This document shows positions 14,801 through 28,100 of a stretch of 64,000 bases of DNA, in pieces (the stretch's first letter is position 1; each line of letters starts with the position of its first letter). The stretch covers positions 179,001 through 243,000 of the forward strand of contig JAKNDB010000097.1 of the NCBI GenBank assembly GCA_024305405.1. The letters are read 5' to 3'. The translations under genes were made by a program, and so were the position numbers. The notes beneath the pieces are model-generated. The model was given only the letters and a program-made list of their open reading frames with translations, did not search any database and was not told the DNA's origin. The stretch is from Dirofilaria immitis. Lineage: Eukaryota > Nematoda > Chromadorea > Rhabditida > Onchocercidae.

Positions 14801-16423
14801 ACTAGTTAGTTTTTCTCTGTTATGGGGTCATAATTGATTCTTGTCTCTCATCATCACAGCTTTCATCTCAAAAGTTTGTAATCGCAAATATCGTGGAAAT
14901 AAAGCGATAATTGTTGTCCGATAATTACTCTTAAAGGATAATTAAATTAATTTCCTTAAATATTAAGAGATGAAAGTTCTTCGCTTAAATAACAAATACC
15001 AAAAACGTTTTTTAAACCAGAATTTATGTGTTTTCAACTTTTCCAGGTAGAAGCTCTCTCTTGCGCAGTGGCTTTCTTGAGGAAGGATTTGGTGAGTATT
15101 ATATACGTATAAAATATAATGTATTAGAGTTTATTTTAGTAACAATAACATATTCAAAATTTTTATAACGAGGGCAGTAGTATTTATTCATAGCACTTTG
15201 TAGCTGTTTAAAGATAAGCAATGAAAAATAGGAAAAGAAAAGTAATAAGTAGTAAGCAATACAAAATATGAATATGCACTTTCGTTACTTGAAAATAAGT
15301 AATAATAAATAATATTGTTATATTGAATGTTAGATTGATGCAGAAGCAATCTCGACTGGAATGAGAAAGATTTTCTGCTGAGTATGCGGAGAGTGAAGTT
15401 CTGAAAGCTAAATTCAACTTTTGGGAATTAGCATCAAACAAGTGCGCCTAAATCAGACTCTCGTTTTTTGTTTGACAAGCGTAGATTTCGTTTTATTGCT
15501 AGTTTAATTTGCTGCAGCAGAGATATGAGATGACGGTCGACAATTGGACATAAAATGGGTTTCGGAGTGAAAACAAGCCTACTGGAATAGAAATCTTATG
15601 AATTTCAAGCATGATACAATTACCATTTACACTAGGGATAAAAAAATTAATGTAATGAGCAACCATTCAGAAAAAAAAAAGTAAATGATAGTTTCAACAA
15701 GTGCCCGAGACTTGCTTAAGGCATTTGAATGGCAACTAATAATTTTTTTTTTTTGTATTGCGAAACTATGTAATATTATCCAAGTTGAGATTTTTGAGAT
15801 TTTGCAGTAGGAATACAAAGGCACATAATTTCTATGCTAAACAAAAACGAAAAGATTACTGAAAATGTGAAATAAGCAAAAAAGGCTCCTGCAATAAAAA
15901 AAAAATTAAGTTACAGATGAAAAACGAACAGCTTGACCAGCAAAGGATATGGAAACAAGTTGCAAAATGCCTATGTGTTTTTACAAAGAAATTTTTCTCG
16001 AATTTTAATCTTGACAATTCCAAACCTCGATTTTTGCATATTTGATTCGAGTTCTTACTACCTTTGCTTCAATTACTGAGGAATCAAACAAAGTAAGAAT
16101 TGCAGAGATTTCGATTTTTTATTATTATTTCTTTGCAGTAAGTTATACTTTCAATAGTAGAATGATTTTTTCCTACCAGAAGAAATTTAAAGAATTTATT
16201 AGAATTGCAAAATTAAGAAATTTTTCATTATGTAATCATTGTGTAATCATTACAGAAACGCTTACAAGAATCTTTGGCCGCAATATTGAAGAAATTGTGC
16301 AATAACTGTGAGCTTTGGAAGGCGAGCGATAGACTTAAACGTTTCAATGGTATTTCGCAAAGTATTTGCGGACGAAAAGCTTTAGCATCACTAAAATATT
16401 TACTTAACATTTTAGAATCTTAA
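8870..16423 (+). CDS. Pol5 / MYB-binding protein 1A (MYBBP1A) family nucleolar protein
   Basis: Family role: rRNA transcription and ribosome biogenesis in the nucleolus. Twenty-four exons: 8870-8968, 9424-9603, 9798-9869, 9963-10183, 10314-10406, 10521-10741, 10966-11031, 11177-11290, 11475-11638, 11750-11869, 11965-12122, 12284-12431, 12670-12795, 12925-13063, 13147-13307, 13590-13787, 13852-13965, 14050-14155, 14221-14377, 14476-14547, 15047-15091, 15917-15976, 16052-16092, 16256-16423; about 1015 aa, close to yeast Pol5. Hallmarks: RLISGLASSRAAARLGYTNA near residue 45, EEGGWRLRRITN, a Glu/Asp-rich linker (about residues 596-695), then SDETMFRLDEGLAAVFRKRM, the conserved C-terminal block of the family. 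Five exons each lack one base (10103-10108, 10605-10609, 11590-11598, 14245-14246, 16090-16092). The exon 2 donor is weak (GTCCGT) and intron 3 starts with GC. Polyadenylation signal at 16511-16516. Confidence 0.85.
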
Positions 16424-16510
16424 GAAATGATTCGGATAGGCATTAACAGGCTCTTTGTTCCGTATTATCTCCATATATTTTCCAACCTGATAAGGAGAGA
16501 AGCACTGTCC

Positions 16511-16516
16511 AATAAA
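16511..16516 (+). terminator. Polyadenylation signal AATAAA of the Pol5 gene
   Basis: AATAAA lies 88 bases after the stop codon at 16421-16423. The convergent minus-strand receptor half-gene has its stop at 16623, so the two 3' ends are only about 200 bp apart and the transcripts may overlap. Confidence 0.5.
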
Positions 16517-16622
16517 TGAAGTTGAACATAAGAAACTGAAATAATTATGTAATTATTCAGAATAATTTATCATCATTTCAAGTCTTAGCTTATCTTCTTA
16601 ATTTTCAGTTTTGGAATTATCT

Positions 16623-18189
16623 TTACGGTTGCTTTGTCATTTTTTTCTTTGTAAAGAATTTGTTGAGTTTTTGATAAAGTTTTTGTATAAGAAGGAAACA
16701 TAATAAACTACTAGGACAAATTGTGTTTTTGTGAAATAAGAGGAGACGAGGGAATGTTAAAGTGAAATGATAACAGACCGAAATAGGAAATGCAATTCGA
16801 GCGATGAGGTCTAATCGACTATGTATACAGCAATTATTACATTTTGGTGATTTTTTATCTACCAAAAATACCGAAACATTTTGATCACAAGTGCATACAT
16901 CTATACGAACATCTATAAAATTATAATTTATTGATAGCATACGATTTCTTATTCTTTTTTTGTCTTTATAATTTAAAATTAATAATGCATACCTCGAAGT
17001 AAATCAGGTGCCTGTACCTGTGGCACAAGTTCGAAAACATTTTTACTTTTATTTCTCTTCCTATCTTCATATTTCTTTTTGTATATGCGACAGTAGCAAA
17101 TTCAATAAGTGCTAATGCTACATTTAAGTAACAAAATCCAAGGTAAACATCCACAGCCTAAAATATCAATAAAAAAAAGAATTGATTAGAATATTATGAT
17201 TCGAAATGTTTATACGAAAATTTTATTGAAATAAGATGATAACCTTAATATAGGAAACAGGTGGAAGTCGTTTATTGGTACTCATTAATAGATGAGTTTC
17301 ACTTAATATAGTTAATGTTCCAATAACTGTACGAGATGGAGCTGATTCTGGATTGATCCAAAATGATACCCAACTAATGAAGACGACAAGTATTGCAGGT
17401 GTATAAATTTGAATCATATAAAAGCTAAATTCTCTCTCGAATAAAAATTGCGCCCATAATCGTGAATAAGAACCTAAGGAAAAAATTTCGCAATTAAACA
17501 ATTCGCAAAATTATTAAATTAATTTTGTTCCTATTTAAATAATATTAAATAATTGTTGTTGCTAATATTTCATAATTTAAAATGATTAAAGAAGGCATGA
17601 ATAATTGATAAATTAATGATATAAATTCTTTGATCTCTAATTAATACACTATTTTCATTCGCATGATTTGTAAAAGTTTATAATTTTATCTAAGAAATAG
17701 AAAAAGAATCAAATATCGACGGGTGTTGTTATGACACCAAGATATTTACATTTTCTCTTTACTTTTTTTTTTATCAAATCTTTAATTTAATCAAACAGAT
17801 AAAATTATTGATTAAAATAAATCAATATCAGTAATTAATGATTTAATTGGAATTAACATATGATCAATCAGCCTAGTAAAATGTATTTTCGATTAAAATT
17901 ATTGATTAAAATAAATGAATATCAGTAATTAATGATTAATTAAAATAACATGTGATCGATCACGCTAGCAAAAGCAAAATATATTCTTGAAAATATTCTC
18001 GAATATATCAGATTGTGATAGCATAAAATAAAAACTAACCGGACGAAGTTGTTGCAATAGTTTTATTAATGCATAAATTAGCAAATCGATAACTGGTCAA
18101 TTCAAATGGTTCAACTTTGACCGCTGTCTTGCAATCGATATCTTTTAATTGACACCAATGATAATGTATTGTTGCGACAGTATAACCAT
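16623..18189 (-). CDS. C-terminal half of a Cys-loop receptor with non-standard pore (EXP-1-like or third UNC-49 cassette)
   Basis: Four exons (5' to 3'): 18189-18040, 17473-17244, 17157-16993, 16912-16623. The first encodes the end of the ligand-binding domain (GYTVATIHYHW to TTSSG), the second M1 and M2, the third M3, the fourth the start of an M4 (RLDLIARIAFPI) and a long basic tail with stop TAA at 16623-16625. No signal peptide, Cys-loop or other N-terminal exon is visible in the 1 kb up to the next gene. The M1-M2 loop reads NPESAPSR, so PAR is replaced by PSR, and M2 reads GTLTILSETHLLMSTN with a glutamate in the helix, suggesting cation rather than chloride selectivity. The second and third exons fit my recollection of the excitatory GABA receptor EXP-1, but that is not certain. 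One base is missing in the run 17040-17044. The M4 is poor, so the last exon is less secure. Confidence 0.7.
17806..17975. repeat. Two-copy tandem duplication, about 90-bp unit
   Basis: ATTATTGATTAAAATAAAT followed by ATATCAGTAATTAATGATT and a copy of TGATC...TAG occurs twice, beginning near 17806 and near 17898. It lies in the intron upstream of the M1-M2 exon of the third receptor half-gene. Confidence 0.65.
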
Positions 18190-18687
18190 CTCAATTTTTT
18201 TTTTTTTATTATTTTTCTTTTTCTTTTCATAATTTTTATACTTAAATTGAAAAAAAAATCAAACAGGTCAACCTGAAATTATTATCATTGCAAAATGATA
18301 AGAACAAATATTTTTAATTTTATCAACAAAATATTTCAACATAACTTTAATCGTTTTCAATTCTTTCTCTTTCTGTTTTTCTGATAAATTTAAAAATCTC
18401 AATTCAAATTTAAAATTTGAGTGATTACAATTTATATATGATTTCTCTTGTTCTCTTCCTATCATTGCTATCATTTTATCACTGATAAAATCGCATAATA
18501 TTTCTTATTTATTAATATGTATTTTCATTTTTTTTATCTTTAAAACTTATCATTTAAAAATTATTTTTATATTTTTTAATTTTTTTTCTTTCAAATAATA
18601 TTTTGCAAATGTTACTTACGCAAATTTTATAAATAATCCAATTTTGATATGATATCAAAGAAAAGGTCAAATTAAAGAATAATAAAA

Positions 18688-18845
18688 GAAAAAAGAAAAG
18701 GTCAGATGCACCAGGTCACATAATATTTCAAGTTAACATGATATAGTATATATATGAATATGAAAAAAGGAAAAGGTCAGATGCAAGGTCAGATGGTCAT
18801 ACAATATTTCAAGTTAACATGATAGTAGAAGTAGTATATATATAT
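18688..18845. repeat. Two-copy duplication around AAGGTCAGATGCA
   Basis: A block containing AAAAGGTCAGATGCA, then ATAATATTTCAAGTTAACATG and a TATATA tail is present at about 18688-18765 and again at about 18770-18845. It lies between the third receptor half-gene and the UNC-49C-like gene. Confidence 0.65.
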
Positions 18846-18914
18846 ATATAATTACAAATGAATCGAATCGTAATATTAATTACTAATAATTATTGATTAT
18901 AAGGTAATAAAAAC

Positions 18915-18970
18915 ACGCATATGCATGCATGTATGCATGCATATGTGCATGCATACATGCATGCATATTA
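18915..18970. repeat. Alternating purine-pyrimidine tract (ATGC repeats)
   Basis: CGCATATGCATGCATG-type sequence continues for about 55 bp with near-strict purine/pyrimidine alternation and several palindromic GCATGC words. Such tracts can adopt left-handed or cruciform DNA. No coding role is apparent. Confidence 0.7.
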
Positions 18971-19189
18971 TATTTGCACATTATCATGCAATATGAGAAG
19001 TGAAATATTTGCAGTTACACGAATAAGTAATAATAATATTCAAATTTACTAATTTATAATAATAATTAGTAAAAATGAAAGAAAAAAGATTAGACAGAAT
19101 CAATAAAAGATATGTTAATAATTGTTTTGATATTACTATTATTAGTATGATCTCGATTTGAATAAAATCTCGACTCTCTCTTTATCAAT

Positions 19190-22100
19190 TTAATCAAATA
19201 ATGTATAGTCACTGGTATCAACGAATGAACTAAGCACCGTCATTATTGTCCAATAAAGTACTGAAATATATAAAAAATTTAAGCTAAATTTATTTTCATT
19301 TAAATTTTATATTTTAATTAAAATTTTGTTTTGTTTTATTTTTTCTGTAATTAAAATAATAATAAATATAATTATAAAATTAATAGTAATTAATATCAAT
19401 AATTAAATACTTGAAATTTTTACATCAAATTAATTAAATGGAAAAAACAGAAAAACTTACAATTAAAAGCCAAAAATAGCATAGGAAATAGGAAGCGTGA
19501 AAATTTATCAATTTTTGATGGTGTTACACTTCGACACGTACGTGATGCACGTTTTGGCCTCATAAATGGTGCAGGCCATAATGTATGATCTGTTACCAAT
19601 CGTGGATTCTGTATCAACGGTATCGTACGACAATCACATTCTGGTATTAACGCTTCTGATACACTCTACAAAATATAATTTGATATGAAGAAATTAAAAA
19701 AAAAAAAATAATTATTAAGTTTTATTAAATTACAAAATTTTTAATTTATGAAAGTTAAAAATTTAAAAAAATAATACTTTTATTTAAGGCAAAAAAAAGT
19801 TTCGCAATTTTAATTTTACTTCTGTAAATATTCGTGAAAGTAATAAGCAAAGATTCTGAAAGAAGAATTTCAAAAAAAAAAACGAACAAACATTTTTAAG
19901 ATAGAATTATTAATTTATAATTCGTTCTATATAAATATTTATGGAGAAACTTATTAAATTAAAATTTTAATTTAAAATTGCTAAATTAGAATTTTAATTT
20001 AAAATTATTAATTTATAAAGGAACTTACTAAATTAGGATTTTGTCCTGAACTACCAAGGAACGTATCCATTTGCTAAAAAATGAATAATTTAAAATGCAA
20101 AATTAATAATAATTAATATAATATATCATAACATGCATTCAGGCGAGAACACTGTTCAGCTTGCACAATAGCTTGCTAATGCATGCAGCATGTTGCTAAT
20201 TTAGCTTTCTACACAGTAGTACAGATTTGATCAAATTTGATTTTTCCTTGAAATATAATCTTCGATTTATTATAATTTAACGATTAGATAAAATTTTTTT
20301 TTTTAATTTGGAATTTCTATTATAATTGTTGATAAGCATTTTTGATAAAAATATGATTGCTGATAAGCATTTTTGATAAGTACTTTTATGAAATGTTCTC
20401 TTAACTTCATTCATAATAAATTTAGTTAAATTATAATTAATTTAATCAATATTTTATAATAATTATATCTGGTACAAAATATTATTTTTGAAATATTAAA
20501 CTCAGTTAGAATTGAAATAATTTGCTTTTGAACTTATCAGTATGCCCAATTTCTTTATCAGCTAAACTTACGGTAAAAAGATAGCTAAAAATAATAATAA
20601 AACTATTTGATGATACATGCCTACTTCGATCACTTACTTTGATGGAAGATTTACTGGGCGAAGCATAATTATCATTGATAAGAGTCATATTTTGATATGA
20701 CTGAAATATGTTTTACTCTTTCAAGCCTAACTTTTCATCATTAAATTTTTTTTAAAAAAAAGGTTTATTTATTTATTTATTTTTTTGATTTCTATTATCC
20801 TTTCTTTTCTTAACACTAAATAAACATAAATTAGATTTTATAAAATGATAATTGATAAATTACCATTTTGTTTCAGCATTAGTTGTAAGTTGATTATACA
20901 TAGGCATTTCGACCGGTATTCCTTGCTCAACCTGTTTTCGTCTTTTTTCCCGTCTTTGTGCTAATTTTTATTCATATAACTAACTACCGCATATTCAATT
21001 AGGCTTGCAAATACCATCACAAAACTAAAATATATTTTTATTTTTATAAAAATAAAAAAATTATTACTAAAAAAATGTTTAAATTATTTAATTTTAATTA
21101 ACAAAACAATTTTAGATTAATTTGTCTTTTAAAATATTTTCAATTTTTAGCTAAACAAATCATTCGATTATATTATCAAACAATTACTGAAATAATTCTT
21201 AGAATATCGTTTCCTTTTTTTAATTTTATTTTTAATTTCTTTTAAGTCTTTTTTTTCAAAAAATAAAATATATTCTTCAAATATTTTTTCAAATATAAAT
21301 TATACTTATAAATATACAGCTATCATATCAATTATATCATATCAGTTATAGAACTTCATAGCTACACATATATATTTATCATATCAGCTATAGGAATTGA
21401 TAATCATACAACATATTTATCATATCAATTGTAGCTGTATTGTTAGCTATACATACATGTTTATCATAGTCAATTATAGTTATATTGTTAGCTATATATA
21501 TATATATTTATCACATCAGTTGTAGAAATTTATAACTATAGATATATATTTATCATATCATTATAAAAATTTATAGCTATACATACATATTTATCATATC
21601 AATTATAGTCATATTGTTAACTATACATACATGTTTATCATAGTCAATTATAGATTATATTGTTAGTTAGTTATACATATATATTTATCATATCAATTAT
21701 AGTTATATTATATGTATAGCTAAACATTTTTTTTATGTGTTAAAAAAGAAAACTAACCAAAAATTTAAGAAAACATCAAGTCCTTTGATATAACTAACTT
21801 TTGGCATTGCATTCTGAAAAAAATAAATAAAAAAAAATAAACAAAAAAGAAAGTAACGAAAATATTACGATGCAATAAATAATCAAAAAGTTTTTTTTTT
21901 TATTATTAGAAATATTATAAACAAAATACATTTATTTATTTACTTTTTTCTTTATTTATATTATCTTTAAATTCAATCTTAGGGATTGAAATTAAAAAAA
22001 AATTTCAATTTTTATTTAACAATTGAAAATTTCAACGATTGACTGTTTTTTCTTTTTTCAGATAAAAAATTAAGCACTTAATTTAATTAATTTGAATTTT

Positions 22101-25100
22101 AATTTCCATTTTGAAATAATTTAAAATTTTGCTTATCAGTAATGTTTAATAATCAATTACATTAGTAGTAGTGATAAGTGTGGTCATCGTTAGTACAGTA
22201 GTAACACCAAGACCAACTCGTGCTGGTGATGCTTCACGATTAAGCCAAAATGATACCCAAGAAATGGTAACAATAAGCATGGAAGGAATGATGATATTCA
22301 TGAGGTAGAAACCGAGGTTACGAGCCAACAATACTTCAAAATATAATCGAACATATACACCTATAATAGTATTGAATATAATAGTATTGAATTATCTTTA
22401 TATGCATATGTTTTTTTAATTTCGATTAATCATTATTAATATTCTTTATTTAAGTTCCTATTACATTTTATTTATCTTATTATTATTAATTTGTTTTATT
22501 TATTTATTTATTCATCTATTCATTTGCTTTATTGTTATTGATGCGCTTCAATTATTTATTTACTTACTACTTATTCATTTGTTTTGTTATTATTGATTTC
22601 TTTCATTTATTTATTTATTCATTTATTCTGTTATTATTGATATGTTTTATTTACTCATTTATTTATTTATTTGTTTTATTGTTATTGATGTGTTTCATTT
22701 ATTTATTTGCTTATTACTAATTCACTTATTTATTTATTTATTATTTATTCACTTATTCATTTGCTTTATCGTTATTGATACGCTTCATTTATTTATATTC
22801 ATTTGTTTTATTATTACTGATTTGTTTATTTATTTATTTATTATTTATTAATTTGTTTTGTTGCCGTTGAATTTGTTTTATTTATTTATTTTCCTTATTT
22901 GTTTGCTTACATTATTATTACAATTAAATTATTTACTTTGTCGTTTCTTAATTTTCTTGCAAGTTTTTTTATTTTTCTTTTTCTTCATTTATTACTAATA
23001 TATTTAAGAGCAATGAAGTAAATTAATCATATATATTTCTTGAATAAAATTACTTCTTTCTTTCATATAATTCAAATTATTTTTAACGTTAATAATTTCC
23101 AAAACAAAACAAAAAAAAACAGAGAAATAATAATATCGAGAAAAGCAATATTTTTAGTTTTATTCTCGAGAATAAGAAAAGAAAAAGAAAAGCAAAAAAA
23201 ATACAAATTATTTTTTAAAATAAAAAAATTTACATTTTTCTCGCCTTTTCTTTTTTCTCTTTTCTCTCTTTTTTTTCAGCTTTTTGCAACAAAAAGTTTT
23301 TATGTTAAAAATAATATAATTTTGTTAAATAAATTGTTAAAATAAATAATAAAAATATTGCATCGAATTGCTATTAACTTTTCGTTTTTCTTTTTTCTTT
23401 TCTTTTTAAATTTATAAATAAATTTAAAAAGAAAAAAATAGTATTTGATAAAATTGGCAAAATAATGTTGATATTTTCTCATTGATAATTTTCAAAATAC
23501 ATTCCCTCAATCATTTCAAGTATGTATGTATCGAAGAAAAAAAGTTCGAAATAAATGGTTGATAGATTTTTGAATAAATGGCACTAATTTCCATATATTT
23601 ATTTTCTTGGCTTCAAGATGCATAGAATTGGAAAAGAAATAAATAAATTTGAATGGCACATAAACAACATAGGCCCAATAGATGATGGCCTAATATAAGC
23701 TTCCTCTTCGTCTTCTTGGCCAAAGAAGGATGAAATTAGTGTTGAAGCAACTTTTAAGCTTTCATCTTCCTTTGGCCATAATATTTTTGCAAAAAAAAAA
23801 GGAATAAAAAAGGATCAGAATTTCTTAATGTCAAGAAAAGAAAAACGAAAAATTAGAAAGAAACGAAATAAAATCATTTTTTTTCGCCATAAAAATGTTG
23901 CAAAAAAGAAAAAATAAATATTTTATTTTTGAATTTTAATTTGGAATTATAAAATTAATTTTTTTCAATTACAAAATATAAAATGAATTTAACAAAAAAA
24001 AATCGTAATATTTTACATTTCTTTTTTTTCGCAAATGATTTATTCAATTTTTGCGAAAATACAATTTGACTAAATTGTAAATAATAATATTTGAAAATTA
24101 TTGAAAAAAATTTTTGAATAAATTTTACTTCTTTTTTTTTTTTGAAGAAAATATCTTAAATTTCACATAAATTTATAATTTTAAATTCTCCTTTCTAATT
24201 TTATTAAGTATGGTGAAATCTTAACTATATCATACTATCATTATCATTATTATCATTGCTATTAATGATAATAATGGTATTGATAACTGTAAGAATTACA
24301 ATTGTAAGAGTTACAATGAAAATAAAAACAAAAAAAAGAAAAAGAACGAATAAAAGAAATACTCATCTGAAGAAGTGATTGCTCGGGTAACATTTACCCG
24401 ATAACCAACCGGCTTAAATTGTGGCAGCGAAATATTCTCGAACCCGACAACTTGACCCTGATCTTTACGATCTTTACCCCAAAATAAATCGATATCAGCA
24501 GTTGTATAACCATCTAAAAGAAAAATAGCTTAATAGCAAAAAAAAATTATTTAAATTTTTACAAAAAAAAAAATAAATTAAATAAAAGGGCAACAAAATT
24601 GATACTCTAATATATGATATGATATGATATGATATGATATGATGCACCAGTGTCAATATGATAACAATAGTAAATAGCAATAAATAGCAACATTAGCCAA
24701 AATAAAAAGAAAACGATTAGTAAACAAAAGCAAAATAAAAAGTTTATTGAATGCAATAAAATTAATTTGTATATTATATTAAATAAACGAAAAAAGAAAA
24801 ACAAATAAACAAAAATAAAAATGCCACAAAAAAAAAACAAATAATAATTTTGGAATTAAAAGGATAAAAAATAAAAACAAAGCAAAAAAAAAAAAAAGAA
24901 AATTAAGCAAATAATTTTTATTTTGAACGAAAAAATTTTAAAATTTTTCTAAATTTACAAAATATTACAAATAGAATAAAAAAATATTTGTAAAGAAATT
25001 ATATTTTTAATTTTTATTAATTTTGAATAATTTTTAGTATAATTTCATTTATTACAAATAATTGATTATTTGGTCAAAAAAAAAAGTTTAAACTTTATAC

Positions 25101-28100
25101 TATCGTTATTTCTCATATTATTATTATCATTGTTATTATTATTATTACCATCATTAGTATTATTATCATCATTATGATATTCTTAATTTTAAAACAATTT
25201 TTAAGACATATGATTTCTTAACGAAAATGATTAATGAACAAATTGTAATTCGTCAGCCAAGCAACCATGAAGCTTTTTCAGGATACGATCATTGAGAATA
25301 TGATTAACATTAACTGATAAAAAATCTAATGACCGTATTCTGAAATATTTGTTATGCAATGCTTATTAGTATTATAAAAGTTATATATTAGAAGGCATAT
25401 TAGATATTCGATTAACAAACATTTTCACTGTAATATAATGATTACTGTAATTTTATGATAAGCATATTTTATCATTCAAGCATATTTTATCAACAATAAC
25501 AATGCAAAGCCAATTAATTATCAATTAAAAATGCAAAGCAATATAAAATGATCGAGAATTATTAATTTTTGGATTATTCTAATTTATTGGAAAAAAAAAT
25601 AGAAAAAATTGCAAAGAAGGTAAGAAAAGAGGCAAGCCTAAGCAGCCAAATAATCATAATAATATCAATAGAATATTATAATTTATATAACCTATTTGCA
25701 ATAATTTTTTTTTTTTGAAAGAATAATTTATTATTTAATGAAAAGATATTATTAAAATTACAAAGGTAAAAAAGCGAAAATAAAAAGAAATGATAAGTGA
25801 TAAATTTATATGAAATTTGATTACATTTTAATTTATTCATCTCAATATATATCTATATATTTTCAAGTATCATTAACTATAAATTGAATTTAGATTATTC
25901 AAAAAAGTAAATGATAATTGTTTAAATAGGAATTGAAAATTTATCATTAAAATTACTGATTAGTAATTATAAATATAATTGAATATTTTGAATGATTTCT
26001 TAAGATTAGAAATAATTTAAAAAGTTTTTGAATAAATTTTAATGAAAAATAATTTAGCATAAATGAGAAAATTAAATTTAGACTTACCTGAAATATTTAA
26101 TTTTCGTTTTTTTGCTATCTTCCAATATAGTTTATATGAAAAAATTAACTTACGTGAAATTTCGTCAATCATACGTCTAATCATAACCATTGTCATATCA
26201 TATAATCATAGAGCTTTTCTTAAGCATGTTAATTAACATTCGACATTGATAATTGCAATTATCACATATTATCACAATATCTTAGTTATATACAATGGTA
26301 AAATAAAGATAAATGATTGAGGATGTTAAGATGATCAAATATTAAAATTAATTAAATATTCATGATAAAATTAAAATTAACAAATGGAAAATGATGGAAT
26401 GATTGGAATTTTACATCAAACAAATTTAGCTTTGAAATTTTTCTTTTTTCTTTTTCATTTTGTTACTAATTGAAAAATAATAATTTAATTAAATATTTTT
26501 AAATTAATTTCAAAGTTTTCATTTCAAATAAGCATTTAAAATTATTTGAAATAAATTCATTCAACAATTTATTACTTGCATATTTGTATATAAAAAAAAA
26601 AAAGTAAATAAAATTAATGACAAATAAAGGAAGAAAAAAGAAAAAATTTAAAATTTGGAATAAATGCAATAACAAAATGAAAAATAAATAATTACAATTT
26701 GAAAACCAATAACAATAATAATAATAATAACAATAATAATGCAATTTAATAAAAATTTTTTATCATATTTATTAAATAAATATGAAAAACACTGGTGCAT
26801 CCTGTAAAATATATCAATACGACAATAATACGACATAATTTTAATCATTCAAAATTATTTATTCAAATAAATTAAATTATGAAAAAAAACAAATAAATTG
26901 ATTGAAAGTTCAATTTAACAATTTAACTTTTTCTTTTCCTTTTTTTTTCGCAATGCAATTAAAACCAAATTTTAAACTAAAAAGATATGTAAAAGAAAAA
27001 TAAAAAAAACTTTTTGAGAACAAAAAAATTATTTAAATTTTATAAATTTTTTCAAATCAAAAAAATTTGTTTAAGTACAAATAATAATAGTATTTCTTAA
27101 ATAAAAGAAAAAATCTTCACGAAGTTTAATAAAAAAATCTTACAACTTTCGATTTCAAGTTTGCATTTTGTGAATCCATTGGAAAAAGCTGTAATTTCAT
27201 TGGACATGTTGCTGTTACCGTTAACCTGAATAAAAATATCTTTTTGCATTTTTGATATCAATTATCAATGAGAGTATGATAAGAATTATTTGTTCAAATA
27301 TGCATTAATTATTCTTATTCCAATTTAATTTCAAATTTCTTCATTATTTTGTTTTACAGAAATTGCATTTCAATTTTCATATTGCCAACTGATTCCACTT
27401 TAATTTTTATTCTGTCGAAAATTCGAATTTACAAAAAGTTTTCTTAATTGAGTATAGATATATAGAATAGTGATTATTTGAATATGAGTATATAAAATAA
27501 TAATTATTTGCATTTGACCATATAGAATAATAATTATTTGTATCATATAGAATAATAATAATTTGCATTTGATCGTGCAGAATAATAATTATTTTCATAT
27601 GATCATGTGAAATAATGATTATTTGCGGGTGATTATGTGGAATAATGATTATTTTCGTATGATCACGTAGAATAATAGTTACTCGCATATGATTATGTAA
27701 TAATTATTTGCATGTGATCATGTAGAATAATAGTTGTTTTAATATGCTGATCATTTAGAATAATAATTATTTGCATATGATCATGTAGAATAATGATTAT
27801 TTTTGTGCGTGATCATGTAGAATAATGATTATTTTTGTAAGATTATGTAGAATAAATATTATTTGTATAAAACATAACAAAACGATTTTTTTTTAATTAA
27901 CAAACTTTTATTAATAAAATAATATTTAATTTTCTCTTCTCTTTCCCTTTACTAAATCTTATGCAACAAAATAATCTTGATTATATTTAATATACGTCAA
28001 AAAGTGTGATAGAATATTTTTACTAATTATCATTATGAGAATAATTAATTATTTGGAAAATTAAATTAATAGATTTTGAATAAAATAATAGTAAAATTAA

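Noticed and set aside
15092..15916. Possible additional Pol5 exon in the 825-bp interval (for example around 15330-15450)
   Set aside because: Exons 21 and 22 join in phase zero without it, and no candidate stretch keeps an open frame between valid splice sites.
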